Shown one piece after another: positions 8,662-16,769 of a DNA stretch of 64,000 nt. The first letter of the stretch is position 1; every line of letters starts with the position of its first letter. The position numbers and the translations under genes are program-made. The notes beneath the pieces are model-generated. The model had not been told where the DNA came from, did not search any database, and was given only the letters and a program-made list of their open reading frames with translations. The stretch covers positions 62,001 through 126,000 of the forward strand of contig JBCCGR010000002.1 in NCBI GenBank assembly GCA_039029195.1. Reading direction: 5' to 3'. The stretch is from JBCCGR01 sp039029195 (lineage in GTDB: Bacteria > Pseudomonadota > Alphaproteobacteria > Rhizobiales > Rhizobiaceae).

Positions 8662-9170
8662 TATCCGGTCCTCCCGTAGCCGCTGGAACCGGACCCGGTG
8701 CGCATACGATCAGCTGCTGTGAGGACCGCGTCGATGATGGGCTCATAGCCCGTGCAGCGGCACAGATTGCCGGATATCGCTTCGATGACCTCGTCGCGGG
8801 ACGGATTTGGGTTGTGGTCAAGCAGTGCCTTTGCCGCCATCAGCATTCCGGTCGTGCAATAACCGCACTGGGCGGCGAAATGATCCATGAAGGCCTGCTG
8901 CAATGGATGCAGCTCCGGGCCGTTGCTCATTCCACCAGTCGTTTCGATGGTTTTTCCATTGGCTGTTTCAGCAAGGACGAGGCAGGCCAATTGCGGCTCT
9001 CCGTCTATCAACACGGTGCAGCTTCCGCAAGCACCCTGGCCGCAGCCATATTTGGGAGACAAATCGCCGACACCACGACGAAGCACGTCGAGCAGATTTG
9101 CGCCGCCGTCGGCAAACACCGCCTTTTCGCGACCATTGTGGGTGAACTGGACGGGGACCTTCATCATCAT
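8661..9170 (-). CDS. 2Fe-2S subunit of a xanthine-dehydrogenase-type Mo hydroxylase
   Basis: A 169-residue CoxS-like small subunit with both clusters' ligands: Cys43, Cys48, Cys51 and Cys63 (plant-ferredoxin-type cluster, GCGQGACGSC) and Cys102, Cys105, Cys137 and Cys139 (CGYC and CRC, helical domain). It passes electrons from the Mo site to FAD. The start has three consecutive ATG codons after a strong GAGGAGG site; the first, at 9170, is used here and overlaps the FAD gene stop as ATGA. The C-terminal extension rich in Gly and Ser (~155-169) is slightly longer than usual. Confidence 0.93.
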   Translation of the reverse strand: MMMKVPVQFTHNGREKAVFADGGANLLDVLRRGVGDLSPKYGCGQGACGSCTVLIDGEPQLACLVLAETANGKTIETTGGMSNGPELHPLQQAFMDHFAAQCGYCTTGMLMAAKALLDHNPNPSRDEVIEAISGNLCRCTGYEPIIDAVLTAADRMRTGSGSSGYGRTG

Positions 9171-9967
9171 CCCACCTCCTCATTGAGCAACAGTCGACGA
9201 AGATGAACAGGAGCAACTTCCGAGCGATACCAGCCGGTCGCCAGCGCATCGTCAGGCGGCTGGAAGTCGCCGGACAGAGCCTGCATGGCTCTTTCAACCC
9301 CGGCGCGGTCCAATGAGGCTCCGTCCAGCGCACGCTCCGCCCCCTTCGCACGCAAAGGCGTGCGCCCCATGGCTCCAAATGCAATGCGGGCGTTTTCGAT
9401 CCGTCCAACAGACTGAGGCAGCCAGGCTGCAAGCGACATGATCGACACGCCTTTCGGTTTGATGCGCGTGACCTTCCGGAAACGGAAATCATGTCCACTT
9501 GGACGCTTGATTTTCACTGATGTCACAAGTCCAGAAAATCGGTCCCGTTCGGCCAGAAAACGCTCCAGATCCTGTTCTCCACCCCCGGCGATCACGACTT
9601 TCGCATCAAGCACAAGCAGCGCGACCGTGAAGTCGCCATAGGGATGTTCGGCGAACAGATTGCCGCCAACAGTCGCCATATTGCGAATGGCCGGGCCACC
9701 CACGCTGCGGGCCGCTGGCGCAAGAAAATCGAGATCGCGCGAGGCGACGATCGCACTCATTGTCACGCCGGCGCCGATTTCTACCCGGTCAAACGACGAG
9801 GAAATCCGGATCAACTCAGGATCCGTGGACCGCACAATCCGGCTGAAGGATTGCTCACCATAATTCAAGGTACGCATCACCAGCGTGCCACCACCAAGAT
9901 AGATGGCATCTGATCCAAGTGCGCTTGCGGCCTGACCGGCGGTATCAAAATTGTCGACAATGATCAT
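9167..9967 (-). CDS. FAD-binding subunit of a xanthine-dehydrogenase-type Mo hydroxylase
   Basis: The 266-residue protein has the FAD-binding PCMH-type fold (YLGGGTLV near residue 23, then GGPAIRNMATVGGNLF at ~89) and a CO-dehydrogenase flavoprotein C-terminal domain (IAFGAMGRTPLRAKGAE). It corresponds to CoxM/XdhB, although at 266 residues it is a little short. It accepts electrons from the 2Fe-2S subunit and passes them on to quinone, NAD or another acceptor; the acceptor cannot be told from sequence. Its start overlaps the SRPBCC gene stop as ATGA and its stop overlaps the 2Fe-2S gene start. The gene order FAD, FeS, Mo is that of coxMSL. Confidence 0.92.
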   Translation of the reverse strand: MIIVDNFDTAGQAASALGSDAIYLGGGTLVMRTLNYGEQSFSRIVRSTDPELIRISSSFDRVEIGAGVTMSAIVASRDLDFLAPAARSVGGPAIRNMATVGGNLFAEHPYGDFTVALLVLDAKVVIAGGGEQDLERFLAERDRFSGLVTSVKIKRPSGHDFRFRKVTRIKPKGVSIMSLAAWLPQSVGRIENARIAFGAMGRTPLRAKGAERALDGASLDRAGVERAMQALSGDFQPPDDALATGWYRSEVAPVHLRRLLLNEEVG

Positions 9968-10413
9968 GCAGCCGCTCCCTGTTCTAAATGGTCACGGATT
10001 GCAGCGAAGCCACCATTGTAAATGCCGTCGCCCACCAACTCGGCCAGTTCATCCTCGCGACCCTGCGGTGTGTCGAAACGGCTTTCCCATTGCCAGAAGG
10101 TGCGGTCTCCGTCTGTCACCGGAAGCAGGCGCACGTGCGAAACGTAGTTGAAGAGCGGAATTGGCGTATCGAGGAGGCAGTAGGAGAAGGACTGCTCAAT
10201 GTCCGATAAGGTGAGCAGGCGTTCGCGCAATTCGCCACCATCTGTAAGCGTGAAGCGGCGCACACAGCCAACGCGGTCAGAGCTTTCGCCGCGTTCAATC
10301 TGGCTCGTGTCAATCGCCGGATGCCAACGATCGTGTCCGTTGAAGTCGCGCAAAACCTCCCAGACGGCATCGCAAGGCTGGTCAAGAATAGTGCTGCGTA
10401 CCACCTTCACCAC
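9964..10413 (-). CDS. SRPBCC family protein, second of a tandem pair (CoxG-like)
   Basis: A 149-residue polyketide-cyclase/dehydrase-type (START/SRPBCC) protein with a hydrophobic cavity fold: N-terminal beta strand VVRSTI, AVWEVLRDFNGHDRWHP, GCVRRFTL and C-terminal helix FAAIRDHLEQ. I place the start at the GTG 10411-10413, five bases after GGAGG, because this aligns residue for residue with the MARVYTSS start of the upstream paralogue. The coding sequence then begins one base after that paralogue's stop. In cox clusters an SRPBCC protein (CoxG) links the Mo enzyme to the membrane. Two copies beside a flotillin and a Mo hydroxylase suggest such a role, or binding of a hydrophobic substrate or quinone. 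Confidence 0.87.
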   Translation of the reverse strand: MVKVVRSTILDQPCDAVWEVLRDFNGHDRWHPAIDTSQIERGESSDRVGCVRRFTLTDGGELRERLLTLSDIEQSFSYCLLDTPIPLFNYVSHVRLLPVTDGDRTFWQWESRFDTPQGREDELAELVGDGIYNGGFAAIRDHLEQGAAA

Positions 10414-10414
10414 A

Positions 10415-10852
10415 TCAGCCTCCGAAATGTCGTTTGAGCGCGTCGAAACCACCCTGAAACACATCGTTGCCAATGCCCGTCACAAGGCCGGTTTCATCAT
10501 CCGCGGAACAATCAAACTCCGCCGACCATTCTGCGAAACTGCGTTCGCCGTCGGTGATGGGCGTCAGCCTGATCGTTGCCACATAGTTGGTCAGTGGCAT
10601 CGGGCTTTCCAGAATGGTGTAGGTGCAGAAGAAGTCGTAGTCGGACAGACCAACAAGCTGCTCGCGAATATTGTCGCCATTCTGCAGGTTGAAGTTGCGG
10701 ATGCAGCCAACCTTGTCCGCTGGAAGCGCATCCTCGATCCGGCTGTCGCGAATCCGCGGATGCCAGTTTGGCAGCCCGTTAAAGTCGCGAATCCGTTCCC
10801 AGACCTTAGCTGCTGAAGCGTTGATCACGGAAGATGTGTAGACCCGCGCCAT
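10415..10852 (-). CDS. SRPBCC family protein, first of a tandem pair (CoxG-like)
   Basis: The 145-residue paralogue of the next gene shares KVWERIRDFNGLPNWHP, VGCIRNFNL, PLTNYVATIRLTPITDGERSF and the terminal GGFDALKRHF. The two align end to end without large gaps, so a tandem duplication is likely. It has no signal peptide or membrane segment of its own. ATG 10850-10852 overlaps the flotillin stop as ATGA, tying its translation to the flotillin. A role in handling hydrophobic ligands or attaching the Mo hydroxylase to the membrane is inferred from CoxG; an enzymatic aromatase or cyclase role is an alternative. Confidence 0.87.
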   Translation of the reverse strand: MARVYTSSVINASAAKVWERIRDFNGLPNWHPRIRDSRIEDALPADKVGCIRNFNLQNGDNIREQLVGLSDYDFFCTYTILESPMPLTNYVATIRLTPITDGERSFAEWSAEFDCSADDETGLVTGIGNDVFQGGFDALKRHFGG

Positions 10853-13713
10853 CAGCTTTTGCCTCCGGCTGCCTTGTCACCCTTGCCGCCATCAGGCGAC
10901 CCAAGTTTCTTGGCTTCCGATGCGGCCCGGCTCATATCGCTCGCATCGCGAAAGATTGTCGATCTGGATATGTTTGAGCCATCGAGGCCGATATCTGACA
11001 ACAGACTGTCGACCATTGGAGCCTGTACGCGATAGCGCAGGGCGGAATTCATGACCTCGTCAGTCGGGCTGCCGCCTCCGCCGCCGCCTGATCCGCCAGC
11101 GCCACCGTCCGGAGATCCCCCCGACCAGTCGAGCCCTTGCGTACCCGAACCGCCCAATTGCATGATCTTGATGTCGTTGATCTTCTCGAGTGGTTTAACG
11201 GATGCCGAGACGATGCCTTCCACATGTTCAAGCATCTTGCGCTTGAAGAGCGAGTGGCGCGCCTCGTCCGTCAGGACATTCTCAGCTTCATTGATGAGTT
11301 TCTGTGCTTCAGCTTCAACTGCAGCGCGCACTTTCTCGGCCTCGGCGGCAATCCGTTTTTCCTCGGCGAGCTTCTCTGCCAGCGTGACATCGATGCTCTT
11401 CTGGCGTTCAGCGGCTTCCCGCTCGCCAACAGTTTTGGCTTTCTCTGCCGCTTCGATCGCGTTGGCACGAGCGTTTTCGGATTCGGCTCTCGCGGCACTT
11501 TCATCGAGTGACTTGCGATAGAGTTCGATCGCCTTGTCCATCTGAGCCGTTTCGATGCTCTTTTCCCGCTCAACCTCAAGCCTCCGCCGCTCTGTCTGAT
11601 GACCGATGCGGGCCTCATCCAATCCACGTTCGGCGGCGATTTCCGCGCGTTCAATCTCTTCTTTTGATGCGATTTCCGCTTCCCGCAGGGCCTGCATGCG
11701 AGCGATCTCGAGTTGTTCAATGGCGCGCTTGCGGTCGACCTTGACGCTTTCGATCTCCTTTTCGGCGGCAATGTTTGCAGCGTCGACCGCCCTGTTGCGG
11801 GCCACTTCGCGCTCACGCAAATCCTGTTCATAGGCAATGCGTTCTGCTGCGACCTTCTTGTCTTTCGCAATCCGTGCTGCTTCCGTCGCCTCATCGGCTG
11901 CGATTTCTGCTTCGCGCACGGCGCGTTCACGTTTCACCTGCCGCTCGCGGGTCGTCTCTTCGCTATCAATGCGCTGGACCTGAAGTTTCTTCTCCTGCGC
12001 AATGCGCGCGGCCTCCACACTTTCGCGTGCCGCGACTTCAGCCTCGTCAACCAGCTTGGTGCGCTCAATTTCGAGTTCTCGCGTCGCCTGTTCATAGGCA
12101 ATACGCTCAGCGGCAGTTGCCTTTTCCTGAGCAATGCGTTTCGCCTCAGTGGCCTCGGTGGCGGCGATCTGTGCCGCGTCTACTGCGACCTGACGGGCAA
12201 CTTCCCGTTCTTCGGTTTCTTCGCGTGAGGCGATGCGCTCCACGGCGACCAGCTTTTCCTGGGCAATCCGGGCTTTCTCAACCGCTTCGCGGGCGGCAAT
12301 CTCAGCCTCATCCACCGCCTTGTTGCGGGAGATTTCGAGATTGCGAATACGCTCTTCCTGCGCGATCCGAATGGCGTCGGTGGACTCACGGGCGGAAATC
12401 TGCGCCGCATCCAGCACCTTCTCACGCTCAATTTCCAATTGCCGTGTGTGCTGGTCGGATGCAATCTGCTCGGAGTGAACCACCTGCTCCTGAGCAATGC
12501 GCAGTTTTTCCGACGCTTCGCGCGCAGCGATTTCAGCTTCCTGTACACTCAGATTGCGCGCAATCTCCCGCTGCTTTGTATTCTCATCCAGTTCAATGCG
12601 GGCCTTTTCAATGGCTTCCTTGGCTGCAATCTCGGCCGCATCAGTCATTTTCTTGGTCTTGATGCGCTCTTCGGTCAGGTTCTTTTCCTGCGCGATGCGC
12701 GCCTTTTCGATCTGTTCCCGTGTGGCGATCTCGGCCTGCTCGATTGTCTGCTCACGTTCAATTTCCAGACGGCGAACTTCCTGTTCGGACGCGATGCGCG
12801 CCTCGGAAATCTGGCGATCATTGGTGATACGCGCAGTTTCGATCTGCTCACGACTTGTGATGCTTGCCCGCTCTGCATCGGTTTCCCGCTCGGCGCGTTC
12901 GCGCACCAGCTCGGCGCGTTGTTGCGCACGGCGGAACTCCACTTCCCGCTCTTGTTCCAGTCGGGCTTCCTCGCTTTCGCGTTCAATCTCGAGCGCCTGC
13001 TTTTCGGCCTCCAGGTTTCGCGCACGAATGCGGATCATCGAATCCTGTTCGATGTCGTTGCGCAGCTTGCGGCGGTTTTCGATGCTCTCGATAACGGTGG
13101 TCAGACCTTCGGCATCAAAGGTGTTGGACGGATTGAAGTATTCAATGTCGGTCTGGTCGATATCCGTGATCGCAACGCTTTCCAGTTCCAGACCGTTTTT
13201 GTCGAGGCCGATTTGCGAAGCTTCAAGAACACGCTTCACATAGTCACCGCGCTGTTCGTGCAGCTCTTCCATGGTCATTTCCGATGCCACTGACCGCAGT
13301 GCAGAAACGAATTTGCCAAACAGCAAGGAATGGATGCGCTCTGGTTCGAGCGTTCGGCGGCCCAGCGTTGAAGCGGCGAGCGAGACAGACCGACGATCCT
13401 GGGCAACGCGCACGTAGAATTCCGCGTCAACGTCGACACGCAACCGATCCTTGGTGATGAGCGCTTCTTCCTTTTCGCGCACCACCTCCAGCGGCAATGT
13501 GTTCATGGAAACAGGTGTGATGTCGTGAATGATCGGCCACACGAACGCGCCGCCATCAATGACCACTTTCTCGCCAAGAAAGCCTGTGCGCACAAACGCA
13601 ACTTCCTTGGTGGATCGGCGGTAAAGCCAGTTCATCACCCAATAGACAATGAAGATGACGATCACGGCGGCTATGAGCCACAACACCAATTGTCCGATCA
13701 ATTCTCCGGTCAT
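10852..13713 (-). CDS. Giant flotillin-like SPFH protein with a 40-unit hendecad coiled coil
   Basis: The 953-residue protein has an N-terminal membrane segment (~8-30), a KxxxVRTGFLGEKVVIDGGAFVWP start of an SPFH/PHB domain (~35-220), and then a continuous charged helix. Residues 285-724 are 40 consecutive 11-residue units of the type IAxxExxxxxR/E with no insertion or deletion. A shorter helix (~725-850) follows, then a Gly/Ser-rich segment with a run of Gly (~865-890) and a short globular tail. Bacterial flotillins are usually much shorter. Flotillins form membrane-bound cages that organise membrane microdomains. The ATGA overlap with the first SRPBCC gene places it within the Mo-hydroxylase operon, suggesting a membrane scaffold for that pathway (inference). 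Confidence 0.9.
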   Translation of the reverse strand: MTGELIGQLVLWLIAAVIVIFIVYWVMNWLYRRSTKEVAFVRTGFLGEKVVIDGGAFVWPIIHDITPVSMNTLPLEVVREKEEALITKDRLRVDVDAEFYVRVAQDRRSVSLAASTLGRRTLEPERIHSLLFGKFVSALRSVASEMTMEELHEQRGDYVKRVLEASQIGLDKNGLELESVAITDIDQTDIEYFNPSNTFDAEGLTTVIESIENRRKLRNDIEQDSMIRIRARNLEAEKQALEIERESEEARLEQEREVEFRRAQQRAELVRERAERETDAERASITSREQIETARITNDRQISEARIASEQEVRRLEIEREQTIEQAEIATREQIEKARIAQEKNLTEERIKTKKMTDAAEIAAKEAIEKARIELDENTKQREIARNLSVQEAEIAAREASEKLRIAQEQVVHSEQIASDQHTRQLEIEREKVLDAAQISARESTDAIRIAQEERIRNLEISRNKAVDEAEIAAREAVEKARIAQEKLVAVERIASREETEEREVARQVAVDAAQIAATEATEAKRIAQEKATAAERIAYEQATRELEIERTKLVDEAEVAARESVEAARIAQEKKLQVQRIDSEETTRERQVKRERAVREAEIAADEATEAARIAKDKKVAAERIAYEQDLREREVARNRAVDAANIAAEKEIESVKVDRKRAIEQLEIARMQALREAEIASKEEIERAEIAAERGLDEARIGHQTERRRLEVEREKSIETAQMDKAIELYRKSLDESAARAESENARANAIEAAEKAKTVGEREAAERQKSIDVTLAEKLAEEKRIAAEAEKVRAAVEAEAQKLINEAENVLTDEARHSLFKRKMLEHVEGIVSASVKPLEKINDIKIMQLGGSGTQGLDWSGGSPDGGAGGSGGGGGGSPTDEVMNSALRYRVQAPMVDSLLSDIGLDGSNISRSTIFRDASDMSRAASEAKKLGSPDGGKGDKAAGGKS
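11542..12861 (-). repeat. Forty in-frame 11-codon (hendecad) repeats inside the flotillin gene
   Basis: The span encodes residues 285-724. Every eleventh residue is Ile or Val, usually followed by Ala. From unit 18 to unit 34 the units cycle in a four-unit (44-residue) order whose members resemble IAAREAVEKAR, IAQEKLVAVER, IASREETEERE and VARQVAVDAAQ. A few cycles nearer the N-terminus have lost one unit. The 33-base DNA units are clearly diverged, so the pattern is kept at protein level. The long open frames on the opposite strand here are by-products of this repetition. Confidence 0.9.
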
Positions 13714-13761
13714 GTTCCTCGTCCTTCCTGTCGCTTGCGCGGGCTCCTCATCCCTCTGGCG

Positions 13762-14586
13762 CTAGCGGCCGATCTGTTTGAATTTTCTTGTTTGTTCGGT
13801 AAGCGCGATTTCCGTTGGCAAGCGCTCCATTGAAGAGGCGCCGTAGAAGCCGTGACAGTATTTCGTGTTCTTGAGCACAAACTCGGCATCTTCCGGCATG
13901 GAAACCGGGCCGCCATGCACCAGCACGAGAACGTCGGGATTCACATCAAGTGCTGCCTGCGCCCACTCATCAGTCAGTTTGGGAACATCCTGCAATGTGA
14001 TGGCGGTGTCGGCGCCGATGGAACCACCGGTGGTCAGCCCATGATGGACGACAATGATGTCAGCGCCAGCTTTCGCCATAGCCGCCGCATCGTCCGTGCA
14101 GAACACGTATGGTGTTGTCAGCAGGTCTTTTTCCACGGCCATGGAAATCATGTCCACTTCGTGCGCGTAGGACATGCCCGTCTCTTCCAGGTTCGCACGG
14201 AACAGCCCGTCGATGAGACCGACGGTGGGGAAATTCTGAACGCCTGAAAATCCCGCGCTCTTCACCTCATCCAGAAATTTATCCATCAGCCTGAATGGGT
14301 CGGTGGCGCAGACACCGGCAAGAACCGGCGTGTTGCGAACAACGGGCAGCACCTCGCTGGCCATTTCCATCACAACGCCGTTGGCATCGCCATAGGGCAT
14401 CAGCCCGGCGAGCGATCCCCGCCCTGCCATTCGGTACCGGCCCGAATTGTAGATAACAATCAGATCAATGCCGCCAGCTTCCTCACACTTGGCGGAAAGA
14501 CCTGTGCCAGCCCCGCCCCCGACAATCGGCACTCCACGATCCCGCATCGCGCGGAATTTGGTCATCAGCTCTGATCTACTATGCAT
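13762..14586 (-). CDS. PEP-hydrolase-family TIM-barrel protein (Tm-1 C-terminal-domain homologue)
   Basis: A 274-residue TIM-barrel protein of the phosphoenolpyruvate hydrolase family, recognisable by the start VPIVGGGAGTGLSAKCEEAGGIDLIVIYNSGRY, by VLAGVCATDPF, GFSGVQNFPTVGLIDG, VFCTDDA, ADIIVVHHGLTTGGSIG, and by the C-terminal VHGGP and GFYGASSMERLP blocks. In plant Tm-1 proteins this domain is the C-terminal half of one chain whose N-terminal half is an UPF0261 ATP-binding domain. Here that N-terminal half lies immediately upstream (two-base gap), fused to an ABC ATPase. The start codon at 14586 is the first ATG after the upstream stop; an ATG seven codons later is possible. The reaction is not known to me. 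Confidence 0.87.
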   Translation of the reverse strand: MHSRSELMTKFRAMRDRGVPIVGGGAGTGLSAKCEEAGGIDLIVIYNSGRYRMAGRGSLAGLMPYGDANGVVMEMASEVLPVVRNTPVLAGVCATDPFRLMDKFLDEVKSAGFSGVQNFPTVGLIDGLFRANLEETGMSYAHEVDMISMAVEKDLLTTPYVFCTDDAAAMAKAGADIIVVHHGLTTGGSIGADTAITLQDVPKLTDEWAQAALDVNPDVLVLVHGGPVSMPEDAEFVLKNTKYCHGFYGASSMERLPTEIALTEQTRKFKQIGR

Positions 14587-14588
14587 GC

Positions 14589-16769
14589 CTAGCCAGCCTT
14601 ACGGGTTTGCGAACCGAAAAAGCCGCGGAAGGCAGAAATCACCTGAGCGACAAATTCGGGGTCATTGATGTGATGAGGAACGCGCACAAGCTGACGGCTC
14701 GCATTCTGACGAACGGTCTCCTCAAGCGCGGTGAAAAGGGCGGAATTTGCTGCCGGATCCCAGAACGCCTGTCCTTGAGCATCCAGCGCGGATACGCCCG
14801 CTTCCGGCAGGAAAAAGCGGACGGGACCGGTCATTTGGTTCAGCCGGTTGCCGATCCATTGACCCATACGGGTGTTTTCTTCCGGCGTGGTCCGCATCAG
14901 CGTGACCTGCGGATTGTGTTCATAGAACACACGGTCGCGAAATTTCTCCGGCACGGTATCCGGTGGGCCGAAGTTCACCATGTCGAGCGCACCGCATGAT
15001 CCGATATAGGGCAGTCCCGACCGGATCGCGGCACCAAAGCGGTCGTCATTGGCGGGAAACACACCGCCCACGATCATGTCGCAGATTTCCGTTGTGGTGA
15101 TGTCGAGCACCGCGCTCAGCTTGCGCGAGTCGAGTAGTTTCTCCATCGAACGACCGCCCGTACCGGTCGCATGAAAGACCAGACAATCGTAGTTTGCTTC
15201 GAGCAACTGCGATATCTGTTGGACACAGGGCGTCGTCACACCAAACATGGTGATGCCAATGGCGGGTTTGTCGGTGCTTGTATTCGCAACGGCATTGGCG
15301 CGGGCCTTGACCATGCCAGCGAGTGCCTGCGCCCCGTTTCCGAGCACTTCGCGGGTGATCGAGTTGATGCCCTGCACGTCCGCCACGGAATACAGCATGC
15401 AGATGTCAGACGGCCCCACATACTTTTCCACATCGCCCGAAGCGACGGTGGAAATCATCAGCTTTGGAATGCCAACGGGAAGGGTCCTCATCGCCGGAGT
15501 GGCGAGCGCCGTACCACCGGAACCACCAGCTGAAATGATGCCCGCAACACTTTCCTGACCTGACATCCAGCGTGCGAAGGCTTCCGCCATGCCCGCCACC
15601 GCAGTGCCGCGATCACCGGTAAAGACACCCGATGTGCCACGAGGATGAAATGCGGCAACTGTGTGCGGCGGCACTTCGGCGCCAGACGGTCTGCCACTCG
15701 TTGACAAATCCACCATCTGCACATTCAGACCTTGAGCTTTCAGCTGATCGCGAATGAAGCGAAGCTCTTCTCCCTTTGTGTCGAGGGTTCCGGCAACCAG
15801 TATCCGCGTACCAGCGCCCCGAATTCTTGCTGAAAGCGGTTCGACCCGGGCTGATGCATTTGTGACCGAAGTTTCGGTGATGGTGCGCGCCGAACCCTCA
15901 ATCACCCGAACTGGAATAGGCTGCGACCAGCGGGTTGGCGAACTCGGGTTGGAGACATAGACTTTGGGCGGGCTCTTGCGGGCCTGAACCGCTGGTTCTT
16001 CGGTCTGTGCGGACGTGTCCGGGGTTTCATCGTGCGCGTGCCGTCCAACACCCAGCAATGCCTGTTGCAGATCGCGGTCAGCCGCCAGCACACCTGCATC
16101 CATGATGCGGATGATGCGGCCATTGACCATGATCGCCACATTCTCGGAAACGGAGGTTGCCACACCGATGTTCTGTTCAATGACCAGCACATCAATATCG
16201 CCTTCCTGTCCAAGACGGATGAGCATGTCCTGAACCTGGTCGACAATAACCGGTGCGAGACCTTCTGTCGGTTCGTCCATCACAAGGAGCGAGGGGTTGA
16301 GCAACAGCGCACGCGAGATTGCCAGCATCTGTTGTTCGCCACCGGAAAGCTGGGCACCACCATTGTTCTTGCGCTCGGCCAGGCGCGGAAAGGTCGAATA
16401 GATGCGTTCGGAGGTCCAGGCTCCGTTTTTGCGCTCGACGATCTTCAGATGTTCATCGACGGTGAGGGATGGCCACAGCCGCCTTCCCTGCGGCACATAG
16501 CCGATGCCCGCTCTGGCTCGTTCCGAAGACGTCAGTCCCTCCAGCGACTGCCCCTGAAATGAGACTGAGCCTGAAGACGCTGGTTCAAGGCCCATGATTG
16601 CCTTGCAGAGCGTTGTCTTGCCCATCCCATTACGACCGACCACCGACAAAACACCATGATCAAGCGTCAGATCGACACCCTGCAGGGCGTGACTCTGGCC
16701 GTAATAGACGTTGAGCCCCTTCACTTCGAGGGACGGGGTTCGGGACACGGACTGACCACGATCAATCAT
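14589..16769 (-). CDS. LivF-type ABC ATPase fused to a Tm-1-like (UPF0261) ATP-binding domain
   Basis: A 726-residue fusion starting at ATG 16767-16769 (GGGAGG five bases upstream), eight bases before the LivG stop. Residues 1-~240 are a branched-chain-type ABC ATPase: Walker A GRNGMGKT (45-52), signature LSGGE (141-145), Walker B LLVMDEP (161-167). A Pro/Ser/Thr-rich linker (~245-318) leads to a complete UPF0261/Tm-1-like domain (~321-720) beginning ILVAGTLDTKGEELRFIRD, with AGGSGGTALAT, FGVTTPCVQQ and FHATGTGGRSME. The LivF half should power uptake with LivG. A coupling of transport to metabolism through the second nucleotide-binding domain is an inference. No internal stop or likely restart separates the halves. 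Confidence 0.9.
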   Translation of the reverse strand: MIDRGQSVSRTPSLEVKGLNVYYGQSHALQGVDLTLDHGVLSVVGRNGMGKTTLCKAIMGLEPASSGSVSFQGQSLEGLTSSERARAGIGYVPQGRRLWPSLTVDEHLKIVERKNGAWTSERIYSTFPRLAERKNNGGAQLSGGEQQMLAISRALLLNPSLLVMDEPTEGLAPVIVDQVQDMLIRLGQEGDIDVLVIEQNIGVATSVSENVAIMVNGRIIRIMDAGVLAADRDLQQALLGVGRHAHDETPDTSAQTEEPAVQARKSPPKVYVSNPSSPTRWSQPIPVRVIEGSARTITETSVTNASARVEPLSARIRGAGTRILVAGTLDTKGEELRFIRDQLKAQGLNVQMVDLSTSGRPSGAEVPPHTVAAFHPRGTSGVFTGDRGTAVAGMAEAFARWMSGQESVAGIISAGGSGGTALATPAMRTLPVGIPKLMISTVASGDVEKYVGPSDICMLYSVADVQGINSITREVLGNGAQALAGMVKARANAVANTSTDKPAIGITMFGVTTPCVQQISQLLEANYDCLVFHATGTGGRSMEKLLDSRKLSAVLDITTTEICDMIVGGVFPANDDRFGAAIRSGLPYIGSCGALDMVNFGPPDTVPEKFRDRVFYEHNPQVTLMRTTPEENTRMGQWIGNRLNQMTGPVRFFLPEAGVSALDAQGQAFWDPAANSALFTALEETVRQNASRQLVRVPHHINDPEFVAQVISAFRGFFGSQTRKAG

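Noticed and set aside
5730..9967. Form I CO dehydrogenase (coxMSL).
   Set aside because: The active-site loop is AMRGFG, not AYxCSFR, and the Mo subunit is split; only the accessory genes resemble cox.
12439..13293. Long open frames on the plus strand opposite the flotillin gene (also 11713-12662).
   Set aside because: They arise because the hendecad-coding strand is repetitive and stop-poor on its complement; no ribosome site, family resemblance or operon logic supports them.
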